Assembly: GCA_029260015.1 (NCBI GenBank)
Contig: JAJDEB010000036.1
Span: 372,001-436,000, forward strand
Length of the DNA: 64,000 nt
Direction of reading: 5' to 3'
Source of the DNA: Phycisphaerae bacterium
Lineage (GTDB): Bacteria > Planctomycetota > Phycisphaerae > UBA1845
A program made the translations under genes and the position numbers. How positions within the stretch are numbered: the first letter of the stretch is position 1; each line of letters opens with the position of its first letter. The notes under the pieces were generated by a model. It had not been told where the DNA came from and searched no databases. It saw only the letters and a list, made by a program, of their open reading frames with translations. Below are positions 27,302 to 36,174 of this stretch, one piece after another.

Positions 27302-28175
27302 TCTGAATCTGCTCCTTCAATCGATCGATGCCACCTTTGATCTCGACCACATCCCTCGCGATCGCCGCATTGTTGCTCTTGCTTCCCACGGTGTTGATCT
27401 CACGGAGCATTTCCTGCGCCAGAAAGTCCAACTTGCGACCTATCGCCCCACCGTTATCGCACAGTTCAATGAACTGATTCAAATGCGATTCCAGGCGCGA
27501 CGTCTCTTCGCTGATGTCACATCGATCCGCATAAACCGCCACTTCGCGAAGCAGCGTTTCTTTGTCCACATCGAGCTTAGCCGTCCGCAGCAAATGAGAC
27601 ACGCGGTCGTGCAGCTTCGCATGATATTCTTCTATCACCTTCGGCGCTTGCGTCGCAATGTCCCCCGCCAACCGGCGGATTTCATTGCAGTTACTCATCA
27701 GATCGTCGCAAAGCGCTTTGCCTTCAATCGTTCGCATTTCGACCAGCATCGTCAGCGCCTCTTTGACCAACGATCCGACCAACTCCCATTCCTTCTCGCG
27801 AAATGATTCGTCAAGCTCGGGAATCTCGCAAACCCCCGGAAGTGTCAAAAGTGACGCAAAATCAACCGTACCGCTCATTCCATCCGGCAACTTCGTTTCG
27901 CGGATTTGATCCAAATAGCTTTCAAGGGCGTCGCGATTGATCTCAAAGGCAGCCGCCGCATTCTTACCGCGAACCCGGAGGACAAATGAAACGCTTCCAC
28001 GGGAAAGGTGGCTTCGCAGAAGTTTCTCAACGTCGGCTTCCATGAACTGATACCGCTCTGGAAGCTTGGTCGCCGTCTTGAAGTAACGATTGTTGAGGCT
28101 GCGGATTTCAACAGAAAACCCAACGCCGTCCCGAACGACAGTCGCCTCACCAAAACCTGTCATCGACTGGATCAT
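27291..28175 (-). CDS. yicC: YicC-family endoribonuclease
   Basis: 294 residues from the ATG at 28175, where MIQSMTGFG matches the invariant YicC N-terminus; the longer frame from 28238 has no conserved residues. Landmarks: EIRSLNNRYF, LRSHLSRGSVSFVLR, REVAVYADRCDISEETSRLESHL and the C-terminal GRKLDFLAQEMLREINTVGSK block with metal-binding acids. Characterised YicC proteins are metal-dependent endoribonucleases. Genomic linkage to gmk is typical. Confidence 0.93.
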   Translation of the reverse strand: MIQSMTGFGEATVVRDGVGFSVEIRSLNNRYFKTATKLPERYQFMEADVEKLLRSHLSRGSVSFVLRVRGKNAAAAFEINRDALESYLDQIRETKLPDGMSGTVDFASLLTLPGVCEIPELDESFREKEWELVGSLVKEALTMLVEMRTIEGKALCDDLMSNCNEIRRLAGDIATQAPKVIEEYHAKLHDRVSHLLRTAKLDVDKETLLREVAVYADRCDISEETSRLESHLNQFIELCDNGGAIGRKLDFLAQEMLREINTVGSKSNNAAIARDVVEIKGGIDRLKEQIQNVE

Positions 28176-28277
28176 AGAATCGTCCGGGGATTGATTCGCA
28201 ATTGAGTAAGGCACGTTCTGCTGCCGGCGCTCGATCAATGACCAGCACGAACCGAACCAACGCTTGTGGGCGTTATG

Positions 28278-28916
28278 CTATGGTGTTTCGGTCGGTTCCT
28301 CTTCATCTTCCGAACCTTCGCCGTCAGCCGCGTCGTCGTCAGCCACGTCGTCGTCAGTTGCGTCGTCGCTGCCAGCATCGTCTGGTGCGTCGGCTGCGCC
28401 GTCATCTAATACGCCTTCATCTGTCGCGCCTTCATCGCCAGCGTTTGGGGCTGCGTCATCGTCAGTCGCCCCCGCATCTTGGTCATCCGCTTTGACTGTG
28501 CCGGCTGAATCGTTCTTGGTATCGGTGCTTGTCGGAAGGGTTACTGGAACTGCTGGCTTCGTACCTGAAGCGCCAGCCCCGGTCGTACCGCCAACCGGAA
28601 TACCTGGAGCAGGTGAGGGTATTGCACTGCTCACGCTGCTGCTACCCGTGTTCACACCTTCAGGACGCATCACGTAATTGCCAAAAACCGTCAGCAGCAA
28701 AAACACGAAGGCGAGTACCACAGTGATGCCTGTGAAGACATCGCCCGTCTTGGCACCGAATGCACCACCGCCTCCACCGCCACCGCCAAAGGCGCTGGCC
28801 AACCCACCACCGCGACCCTTTTGAATGAGGATGATCATCATCAAAAGGATGCAAACGAACCCGAGGGCCATGCCCATTACAATTTGCGAAAAAGATGCCG
28901 CCAACATCGATGTCAT
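28278..28916 (-). CDS. secG: Preprotein translocase subunit SecG with acidic tail
   Basis: 212 residues; AAGGA lies about 9 nt before the ATG. Two membrane segments (about 13-31 and 61-81) flank the SecG hallmark IQKGRGGGLASAFGGGGGGG. After about residue 85 the protein continues with a low-complexity, Pro/Thr then Asp/Ala/Glu-rich tail of about 125 residues that ordinary SecG (75-110 aa) lacks; the tail is probably disordered. SecG assists SecYE in export, which suits a genome with many giant secreted proteins. Lies directly after tpiA, a common pairing. Confidence 0.93.
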   Translation of the reverse strand: MTSMLAASFSQIVMGMALGFVCILLMMIILIQKGRGGGLASAFGGGGGGGGAFGAKTGDVFTGITVVLAFVFLLLTVFGNYVMRPEGVNTGSSSVSSAIPSPAPGIPVGGTTGAGASGTKPAVPVTLPTSTDTKNDSAGTVKADDQDAGATDDDAAPNAGDEGATDEGVLDDGAADAPDDAGSDDATDDDVADDDAADGEGSEDEEEPTETP

Positions 28917-29008
28917 TTCAGGATTTCCTTCACGTCATTTGATGCAAGTCGTTTAATAGCAAGCGACCCGCCCGATGCGTCCGTTGGGCGGGCAGCGATT
29001 ATTCCCGA

Positions 29009-29770
29009 TTACGCCGATTCCTGCGCAGCCGATATAATAGCGACAAAATCGTCGGCGACCAGACATGCCCCACCGACCAGCCCACCATCCACATCCGGAC
29101 ACTCAAATAGCGTCTTGGCGTTGCCCGGTTTGACGCTTCCGCCATACTGAATCCGAAGCTGCTGAGCCGTCTCCTGGCCGAAAAACCCGCCTAATTTGGC
29201 CCGTACGAAGGCATGGACGCTCTGAGCCTGATCCGGAGTGGCGGTCTTGCCCGTCCCGATCGCCCAAACCGGCTCATATGCCAGGGTCAACAGATCGGTC
29301 CGCAGGTCGGCCGAGAGAGCCTCCTGAAGCTGGGCCTCGACGACCCGCTCGGTCCGATTGGCTTCCCGCTCTTCAAGCTGCTCGCCGATGCAGTAGATCA
29401 CATGCAGCCCGGCTTGCTGTGCGGCGACAACCTTCTTGCGGAGCATATCGCCAGTCTCGCCGAAAACATGCCGCCGCTCGCTGTGCCCAATGATCACATA
29501 AGTGCAACCCGCCGCCGAAAGCATCGGAGGCGAAATCTCACCCGTAAACGCCCCCTTAGATTCAAAGTGGCAATTCTGCGCCCCAAGCTTGATGTCCGAA
29601 CCGTCGATCTCCTTGCCCATCGGATAGAGCAAAGTAAACGGCGTGCAGACAGCCACATCCACATTAAAAGGCGAAGGCAACTTCCCCCGAAGCCCACCCA
29701 TCAACTCCCGGGCAGCCCCAAGGTCGTTATGCATCTTCCAATTACCAGCAACAAAAGGCTTTCGCTTCAC
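29009..29770 (-). CDS. tpiA: Triosephosphate isomerase
   Basis: 253 residues from a GTG with AAGGAG about 8 nt upstream. Catalytic residues visible: AGNWKMH (Asn/Lys, about 8-14), the electrophilic His in VIIGHSERR, the general base Glu in AYEPVWAIGTGKTA followed by the mobile loop, and IQYGGSVKPGN phosphate-binding turn. Interconverts dihydroxyacetone phosphate and glyceraldehyde 3-phosphate. secG follows 92 bp downstream. Confidence 0.95.
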   Translation of the reverse strand: MKRKPFVAGNWKMHNDLGAARELMGGLRGKLPSPFNVDVAVCTPFTLLYPMGKEIDGSDIKLGAQNCHFESKGAFTGEISPPMLSAAGCTYVIIGHSERRHVFGETGDMLRKKVVAAQQAGLHVIYCIGEQLEEREANRTERVVEAQLQEALSADLRTDLLTLAYEPVWAIGTGKTATPDQAQSVHAFVRAKLGGFFGQETAQQLRIQYGGSVKPGNAKTLFECPDVDGGLVGGACLVADDFVAIISAAQESA

Positions 29771-29902
29771 GAGCGCGTCTCCTTAAGTGAATTTCGTATA
29801 TTTTGCAGAATGCTAACCAATTCGGGCGACGCTTGCACACTTGCGTTTTATCGAAGTGCACCTTCGGAATTTCTTTGTGGAACGCAAGCACACAATGCAT
29901 GG

Positions 29903-30340
29903 TCAAATTGATAGCCATTTTTGCCATGCCTCTTTGACTTCTGGCATATTGTATTGGCCTCCGCATTCAGGACAGCGATATTCTTGAGGAAGCCCGACCA
30001 AATCGTATCCACAATTAATGCACAACTGATAGTCACGTTCCTTCACATGTTTTTTGAACCGCCGCGCCCTATGCCCGAAGACTAAGGGTGCGGCAATACC
30101 GATTGCAAACATTGGAAGCAAACCGGCGAATGGCGAAATCCTTGTTCCGCCAAGTCTCTGCCAAGTTCTCATGCAGCTTGGCAATACGGTTCCTAAGAAA
30201 ATTACGATTGAAATGCATCCAGTGTAGGCTGGCCAGTTGGGACTGCGAATCAATATCCAAGCGCCGCGCGGGACACCCTTCGGTTTGATGTTAAAAAGAA
30301 AGTGAATTGCTCCCACGGATTGTCCTGGCCAAGAATTCAT
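29903..30340 (-). CDS. Small membrane protein with C-terminal zinc ribbon
   Basis: 145 residues from the ATG at 30340, two bases after the stop of the NADAR gene (TGA AA ATG), so translation is probably coupled. Two hydrophobic stretches (about 40-58 and 75-92) are followed by a basic segment (HRARRFKKHVKERDY) and a zinc ribbon CINCGYDLVGLPQEYRCPECGG. The ribbon (CxxCGYDLxGL...CPECG) recurs in this window in RecQ (41245-41310) and in the membrane protein at 56756. Function unknown. Confidence 0.65.
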   Translation of the reverse strand: MNSWPGQSVGAIHFLFNIKPKGVPRGAWILIRSPNWPAYTGCISIVIFLGTVLPSCMRTWQRLGGTRISPFAGLLPMFAIGIAAPLVFGHRARRFKKHVKERDYQLCINCGYDLVGLPQEYRCPECGGQYNMPEVKEAWQKWLSI

Positions 30341-30342
30341 TT

Positions 30343-31029
30343 TCAAATCACTAACAAGCCTCGTATTTTCATCATTATATCGCAATATCCCCACGCGGGC
30401 GGCGTGTCTTCTGCCTGCTTGTGATCCGGTCGAAGGATCAGGTCGCCGGTTGATTTCAGTACTTCGCCGACTTCTTGATTCTGATTCACCTTCGCGCGGG
30501 TGGCTTCGACGATCAGGTTGTAGTGTATGCCTTTCTCGGGCGTACGGTACTCCATTCTCTTGCCTTCAAACGTCACCCAGTTGATGCCCATCTTCTTCAT
30601 GTTTTCGGATGCGGTGGTGCCGGCTGACTTGGCTTGGTGGCCGATCATTTGGGCGACTTCTTCGCGGGTGTGTGGCCAACTTATACCGGGGTATTTCTCT
30701 CGTTCGTCTTCGGAGTTTTCCGGATACTTCATCATCTGCCAGAAACCTTCGAGGCTTTGGTAGCGTTTGCCACGAAATTCAAACGGTGTGTGTGCGAAGT
30801 TTGAGAGCAAGCCCAGTTCGTTTCGCTTTGATACGATGACCTCGCCCGGGCCCGCCTCCTGCGGCAGTATCTCCCACCATGCGGCTTCTTCTTCGGGAAT
30901 GGGATACCACCAGTGGCCCGGATAATTCTCGTCGCGCTCTAGATGGTGCGTTGCGACCCTTCCATCGCAGCGATCGGCGCAACCGAATGGACCAATTGCC
31001 AAGACCATCAATGAAGCGATGGGTGCCAT
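30343..31029 (-). CDS. Exported (lipoprotein-like) NADAR-domain protein
   Basis: 228 residues from the ATG at 31029 (MAPIASLMVLAIGPFGCADRC), which gives a lipoprotein-type signal with Cys at 17; the longer frame to 31230 simply reads through a REP pair and into the next gene. The domain from about 60 onward matches NADAR (YbiA/DUF1768): SKRNELGLLSNFAHTPFEFRGKRY, SLEGFWQMMKYP, and KATRAKV-like EATRAKVNQNQEVGEVLKST. Cytosolic NADAR enzymes are N-glycosidases acting on ADP-ribose-linked or riboflavin-pathway substrates. An exported form is unusual, and the substrate cannot be inferred. Coupled to the downstream zinc-ribbon membrane gene. Confidence 0.72.
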   Translation of the reverse strand: MAPIASLMVLAIGPFGCADRCDGRVATHHLERDENYPGHWWYPIPEEEAAWWEILPQEAGPGEVIVSKRNELGLLSNFAHTPFEFRGKRYQSLEGFWQMMKYPENSEDEREKYPGISWPHTREEVAQMIGHQAKSAGTTASENMKKMGINWVTFEGKRMEYRTPEKGIHYNLIVEATRAKVNQNQEVGEVLKSTGDLILRPDHKQAEDTPPAWGYCDIMMKIRGLLVI

Positions 31030-31038
31030 TGCCAAGAT

Positions 31039-31118
31039 GTAGGGTCCGCTGTGCGGACCGTTTTTTCTCATATGGTATCGATTCGGCGATACGAAATGGT
31101 CCGCACAGCGGACCCTAC
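31039..31118. repeat. GTAG-headed REP pair (GTAGGGTCCGC family); carries the Gfo/Idh/MocA stop codon
   Basis: Inverted copies at 31039-31060 and 31097-31118 (GTAGGGTCCGC-TGTGCGGACC), with a small GTATCG...CGATAC hairpin between them. The TAG of the right copy is the stop codon of the oxidoreductase gene (31117-31115). Confidence 0.88.
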
Positions 31119-32125
31119 TTGAATTCAAGATCTTCTTCACGTGGAACGGCAACCCGTCCGCCGCCTGACTTTGCGGACGCCAACAGCGCATCCATGACTG
31201 CCGCGTTGCGCCAGCCTTCATTAGAATCAATCATGCACTTACCGCCTCGAACAGCACTTGCGAAATCTTCGACCATCGCCTGGTACATGGCAAACGGTTC
31301 GAACTCGATTTCGCGGGTTTCTTCCTTTGTTTTGAGGATCAACTTCACGGGTATGTTATTGATCCCCACGCCCATCGGCAGTTCGATCGTCCCGCCCGTT
31401 CCGCATGCAAGCAGTCGATTGCGATAACCCGCATCGAATCCGCTTGATATCACCCCGAAACGCCCCGCTCCGAAATCGAGAATTCCGTGGAGGGCCATAT
31501 CTACTTTGTATTCGGGATGAAAGTCGCCCATGCCCGTGACGGCGATTGGCATTGCGTTGAAGAAATTCCGGCACGCATTGACACAATACGCACCAATGTC
31601 GAGCAGCCCGCCACCGCCCCACTCAGGATTCAAACGCACGTCGGTGGTGCTTTCCATGTGATAGCTAAATGCCCCTTCCACCGTTCGCAATTCACCGATC
31701 GCGCCGTCATCGATCAAACGCTTCGCTTCCACGATCGACGGGTGATAGCGATACATGAATGCTTCGACTAATAGTCGGTCCGCCCGCTTTACCGCGTCAA
31801 TCATCTCGGCACATTGCGCCGCATCATTCGCCAGCGGCTTTTCGCAGAGCACATGCTTACCCCGCTGCAGCGCTGCGATCGTAAGCGGAAGATGCAAACC
31901 GTTGTGCGTAGCGATGTAGACAGCTTCGACTTCGGGATCGTCGAGCAGCGCTTCGTAATTATCGTACGCCCGTTTTGGATGGATGGATTCCGCGCGGGCG
32001 AGATCACGACTGGCAGCGGCCGCTAACTCTGCGTTTGGAGCCGCTTCGATCGCCGGTGCGTACGCCTTCACCGCGATTCGGCCAACCCCGAGAATCCCAA
32101 ACTGAACCGGTCGATCTGCGTTCAA
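31115..32125 (-). CDS. Gfo/Idh/MocA family oxidoreductase
   Basis: 336 residues from a TTG at 32125 with AAAGGA 6 nt upstream; the frame's first TTG at 32143 lacks one. Rossmann motif FGILGVGRIAVKAYAPAI, then HVLCEKPLA (catalytic Lys region) and the C-terminal domain GGGGLLDIGAYCVNACRNFF. It oxidises or reduces a sugar or cyclitol with NAD(P); closest in feel to the xylose/glucose dehydrogenase branch, but specificity is not determined. Its stop codon is provided by a REP element. Confidence 0.88.
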   Translation of the reverse strand: MNADRPVQFGILGVGRIAVKAYAPAIEAAPNAELAAAASRDLARAESIHPKRAYDNYEALLDDPEVEAVYIATHNGLHLPLTIAALQRGKHVLCEKPLANDAAQCAEMIDAVKRADRLLVEAFMYRYHPSIVEAKRLIDDGAIGELRTVEGAFSYHMESTTDVRLNPEWGGGGLLDIGAYCVNACRNFFNAMPIAVTGMGDFHPEYKVDMALHGILDFGAGRFGVISSGFDAGYRNRLLACGTGGTIELPMGVGINNIPVKLILKTKEETREIEFEPFAMYQAMVEDFASAVRGGKCMIDSNEGWRNAAVMDALLASAKSGGGRVAVPREEDLEFK

Positions 32126-32246
32126 AACGAATCCTTTCGTCAATGTGTGTCCCTCGCTACATCTGACCTGCCCATGCTAACGCGAAACCGCCACATTGGA
32201 ATCACCAGCAAGTCCGTCATCGAACCCTGCGGAAGCCTCGTCTTCA

Positions 32247-32285
32247 ACAAAAAACGACCGGCATCGCAATTGCGACACCGGTCGT
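32247..32285 (-). terminator. Rho-independent terminator of the DUF7453-like gene
   Basis: On the minus strand, ACGACCGGTGTCGCA / TGCGATGCCGGTCGT forms a long stem with one mismatch and a tight loop (32285-32254), followed by six T. It lies 67 bp after the stop at 32353. Confidence 0.9.
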
Positions 32286-32352
32286 TGCATACGGCTCGAA
32301 ATTCATCCGACTTTCTACATCAAGCAATCAGTCGAACCCTTATAGTGCACTG

Positions 32353-35300
32353 CTATTCACGTGGCTGTGATACGTCCTGCTTCAATTCTTCCTCAAAAAT
32401 GTCCGAGTCCACGACGTTTTTCAACGGGCGCTTGACCGGCAATTCTTTGATGAGGTTTTTTTGCCGCAAGAGTGTCGGACTGAATCCACGCGAACGGGCG
32501 TACTTCTCGGTCAGCTTGATATTCACGCTGCTTTTCACCTGAATTCGACGTCCATTGTGAACCACATCAAAAGTCGTCTTCGTCGGAATCAAGTCACTAC
32601 CGACCTCCGTGATTTCAAACTGAATCACTTCTTCCTCGTTGTCCACGTTTTCAGTGATGGACGATTCGTCGGCGACAAAACCATCTGGCGGTTCAATCCC
32701 AACCGTCACATCCCAATCGCCTATGCTCTCAAAAACGAACGGGTATTCCTGTTCGGTTTCGTCCCAGATCATCTCTTCCGGTTCAATGATGAGCAGTTCC
32801 GAACCTGTCAGCCGCCTTACGCGACATGCAAGTCGACGACCATCGCCGCGCACAATCTGGAACATTCGAACAAACTTCGTTTCCCCACAATTAACCTGGC
32901 CGACCACGTGACCGATCGGGTCGGGCAGCAGGATTTGCGACAAATCCTTGGCAATCACGAAGTACTTGCCCGGGGGAACGTTCAACTCTGCATAGCCGTG
33001 TTCGTCGCTGGTTGCGCAGCTCACTGGTTCGCAGTTGTCAACGATGCACTCGAACTTGCCCCAGAGTTGCGGGCATGTCGTCGCGGCGCAACTGCCAGAC
33101 GATCGATCGTATGCACAGACTTCCGTATCCTCGATGGGTTCTTTTGAGAACAAAGGATGCCGACCAAAACCGATGACGTACCGGCGCAACTTGACCAGTA
33201 TCGACGAACCAAAATCGACACTCACGTCGGCTGAGTCACTCGCAGAATTGCCACACTCGTCTGTCGCTGTGAAAGTGACCTCAGTCGTCTCACCGGCTGG
33301 GAATGTTGTGGGGGCGTCATCGGTAACCGTGACCGTCCCGCAATCATCATCGGTAGTCACGGTCGGCAGGGTCACGACTTCATCACCGGAACAGTCATCG
33401 TCCACCACGTCGATGAAGTTTTCGCTCAGTGAAATACTCGGCGGTGTTGTGTCATTGGTGGCAATCAACTGATCGCAGCCGCTTTCGTTTCCGCACTCGT
33501 CACTGCTTGCGAAACTGCGCGTGATCGAAACCGTGTCACCGCAGCCGGTCGAAGTAACATCCGTGAAGGTCACGTCTGCCGTTCCGCACGCGTCAACCGC
33601 TGTTGCCGAACCCGTCGATGCAACGCTGGTGTCGGCATTGCAATCGAGCGCGAGTTGATCGGCTGGACATGTGATGGCCGGAGCGATCGTATCGTCAACG
33701 TTAATCACCTGATCGCACGAAGCCGTATTGCCACCGCCGTCATCCGCCGTCCACGTTCGGGTGATGCTTTCCGCCCCACCACAATCCGGATCGGAGGAAT
33801 CGGCGAACGTCACCGGAATGCTGTCGCCTGAGCACGCATCTTCCGCCGTCGCCGAACCCAGTGTGGTGATGCTTGTGTCGGCTGGACATTCCAAAACAAA
33901 ATCCTGCGGACAAGTAATTTCGAGTTGCCCGCCTGAACCACCCGAGACTTGGGCGATGTAAATTCCGAAATCGAAATTGCTGAACTGCGCCAGAAACGCG
34001 ACTTGGTTGGCGTCATTCAAACCGTTGTACCTGCCCGCCAATGAAGCGAAACCTTGATGGACGCTGAGCTTTTTCTGCTGCGCGCCCAATGGTGAAAATT
34101 CACCATCCAGTTCGGTCAACGATGTCGTGTTGTCAACGATTCGTGTGGCCTGCCCGGTGCAAGTATCCAGGAAATAGAGTCCTCGTAATCCGCCACCCAG
34201 ATCAGTGACACCTCTACCAGCGAATACCATGTTGCCGGCTTCATTGATGGTAGCGCTTAAGCTTTCAAACTGCGTCACCCGTGCGGGATCGGGCAGACCC
34301 GGTGCGGTCGATGCTGCGTCGAGCACCAAGCCAATCGTGCTGGCGTCGATGTTCGTGCTGTAGATCCCTTGATTGTTGGCCGTACCGCTGTTGCGGATCG
34401 TTGCGAAGTAGCCCATGTCTCCGACTTGCGTCGTTTCGGCAATGCGCAGGTTATCAAACTCAGCACCAGCGATATCACCGGGGACAGCCGCACCGCCCGC
34501 TTGTGTGTCGATGACGGTTGAGTATGGTCCGCCCGGTACGTCGGCGACATACAGACCCGCAACCCCATTTGAGAGACTCGACGAAAAGATGACTCGCCCG
34601 GTGTCGTCGATTTCTTGATCGGAGAAATTGCTGAACGTTGCGGTACCGGCGTCGGGCGCCGTCACGAACTGAAACGCGACCGTCGTCGGAGGTCCACCAG
34701 CCACGGGCACGCGGAACACCCCGCTTCGGATCGGTCCGCTGGATGACGTCAATCGAATGCTGCCGTGGAATGCGACCTGACCCGATTGATTGATGCTGAT
34801 TTGGGGCCGGATTTCCACGAACGGCTGAGGCACGCCGAATGGAACACCAGTGGGCACTGTCGTGTTGTCAGCAAGTTGGGCGATGGCGCCACCGGCCACC
34901 GATGAACCAAACAACCCGGTATCAAAGCTATTGTACCCAGCCCAAAATGCCAGCTCGCCAGCGTTGTTCAAGGCGACCAATGCCAGGTCATCCAACGAAC
35001 TGCCCGAGAATGTGAAGGTCGCAAACGTCGCACCGCCACCACCCGGAACAAGGTCAAACGTATCGACGATCTTGATCAACGGTCCACCGGTCATCGTTGT
35101 GGCGTATATCCCTGCCGACGTTCCACCAATCGGATCGCTAAAAAGTGCTCCAAAAACGACATCGCCGCTGTCATTGAGAAGTGGCGTGGAAAAATCCAGG
35201 AAGCGTGCGTCAAATGGTCGCCCCGGAACAGCAAATCCCGGTGTGCCCGCGTCCACAATGTTGTCAACTAGAACAGCAAGTGACTCGCTTGGTCGAAGCG

Positions 35301-35583
35301 CATATATGCCCAACGCAACACCGGAGTTATTGTCAAATTCTGAAGCGCTACGCGCTCTGAAAACCACTTCGCCCGAAGCGTTGATCGAAGGCAGGCGAAC
35401 GTTGGATTCACCACGAAAAACGAACGGCGCTTCTCGATTGGGAACGGGGTCACGCGTTGCCCCGATGCTCTGCACAACGGGGTCGATCACGACCTGTGCC
35501 TGCGCGGTGATATGCGACACCAATAGCATACAGGCCATCGATGCAGCTACTCCGATAATGGGGATTTTTTTGTCCGCCTTCAT
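32353..35583 (-). CDS. Secreted DUF7453-like repeat protein with HYR-like domains
   Basis: 1076 residues from the ATG at 35583 with GGAGG 8 nt upstream; the longer frame (35745) is unsupported. Signal peptide MKADKKIPIIGVAASMACML...ITAQAQ. Residues about 35-545 are repeats of a beta module with LNDSGDVVFGA / INQSGQVAFHG / INEAGNMVFAG cores (planctomycete DUF7453 type). Residues about 555-790 are three HYR/Ig-like modules with paired Cys (ITCPQDFVLECPADTS, ITCPADQLALDCNADTS). The C-terminal part contains a carboxypeptidase-regulatory-like turn (HGYAELNVPPGKYFVIAKD). No catalytic motif; a surface or matrix protein is likely. Has its own terminator. Confidence 0.8.
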   Translation of the reverse strand: MKADKKIPIIGVAASMACMLLVSHITAQAQVVIDPVVQSIGATRDPVPNREAPFVFRGESNVRLPSINASGEVVFRARSASEFDNNSGVALGIYALRPSESLAVLVDNIVDAGTPGFAVPGRPFDARFLDFSTPLLNDSGDVVFGALFSDPIGGTSAGIYATTMTGGPLIKIVDTFDLVPGGGGATFATFTFSGSSLDDLALVALNNAGELAFWAGYNSFDTGLFGSSVAGGAIAQLADNTTVPTGVPFGVPQPFVEIRPQISINQSGQVAFHGSIRLTSSSGPIRSGVFRVPVAGGPPTTVAFQFVTAPDAGTATFSNFSDQEIDDTGRVIFSSSLSNGVAGLYVADVPGGPYSTVIDTQAGGAAVPGDIAGAEFDNLRIAETTQVGDMGYFATIRNSGTANNQGIYSTNIDASTIGLVLDAASTAPGLPDPARVTQFESLSATINEAGNMVFAGRGVTDLGGGLRGLYFLDTCTGQATRIVDNTTSLTELDGEFSPLGAQQKKLSVHQGFASLAGRYNGLNDANQVAFLAQFSNFDFGIYIAQVSGGSGGQLEITCPQDFVLECPADTSITTLGSATAEDACSGDSIPVTFADSSDPDCGGAESITRTWTADDGGGNTASCDQVINVDDTIAPAITCPADQLALDCNADTSVASTGSATAVDACGTADVTFTDVTSTGCGDTVSITRSFASSDECGNESGCDQLIATNDTTPPSISLSENFIDVVDDDCSGDEVVTLPTVTTDDDCGTVTVTDDAPTTFPAGETTEVTFTATDECGNSASDSADVSVDFGSSILVKLRRYVIGFGRHPLFSKEPIEDTEVCAYDRSSGSCAATTCPQLWGKFECIVDNCEPVSCATSDEHGYAELNVPPGKYFVIAKDLSQILLPDPIGHVVGQVNCGETKFVRMFQIVRGDGRRLACRVRRLTGSELLIIEPEEMIWDETEQEYPFVFESIGDWDVTVGIEPPDGFVADESSITENVDNEEEVIQFEITEVGSDLIPTKTTFDVVHNGRRIQVKSSVNIKLTEKYARSRGFSPTLLRQKNLIKELPVKRPLKNVVDSDIFEEELKQDVSQPRE

Positions 35584-36174
35584 GAGTCCGACCTCCAAAC
35601 AGAGATGAAAAACGTGGCGAGCCTGGAAGCGCATGTGAAGAATTGAGTGTTGAACGACAAAACACACGCCGTCAATACGAACTCGCACAACGAAATGATG
35701 AATACAGCTTATCCCTAAGATACAAACCAGAAGAGGCAAACTCAATCAACACAGTGTAGGAGATCGTCCACATGCGAAAGTTGGAAGCGACGCTAATATC
35801 ATCAAAGTACGCCCAACTTGTCGCGCAACGGACAACATTTTGACAACGAATTTGCAAGCACGAATCCGTTTCATGAGCACTGTGACGCTTGCCAACTTAG
35901 GGTGTTTACACCAGAACCCATTGGACATGTGTAACTGGGCGAATTCTCGCGAAAATTTGTTCAAGTTTTCCACGATTTGTCCGGGAATTCTTCAGTCGGA
36001 ATCCCTTCGCTCCCTCGACTTCATCGCATTACCGGTTGACTTGAGTGCAACCCGGCAAGAGTTTCACGAAAACGAACAGGTATCGATCGTCATGGGTTGG
36101 TCCTTTCCATTGCAGGAAATCTCAAGGTACACTCTTGTGGCTGAACAGTTCTGATTTATGACTTGGAGCAAGCA
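35584..36174. other. Intergenic region between divergent genes
   Basis: 591 bp, AT-rich, between the DUF7453-like gene and the HAD lipoprotein gene. I see no convincing gene, RNA or repeat in it. Promoters for both genes are expected here. Confidence 0.5.

Noticed and set aside
28962..28996. Terminator between tpiA and secG
   Set aside because: A CCCGCCC/GGGCGGG hairpin exists, but no T run follows on the minus strand, and secG is expected to be co-transcribed.
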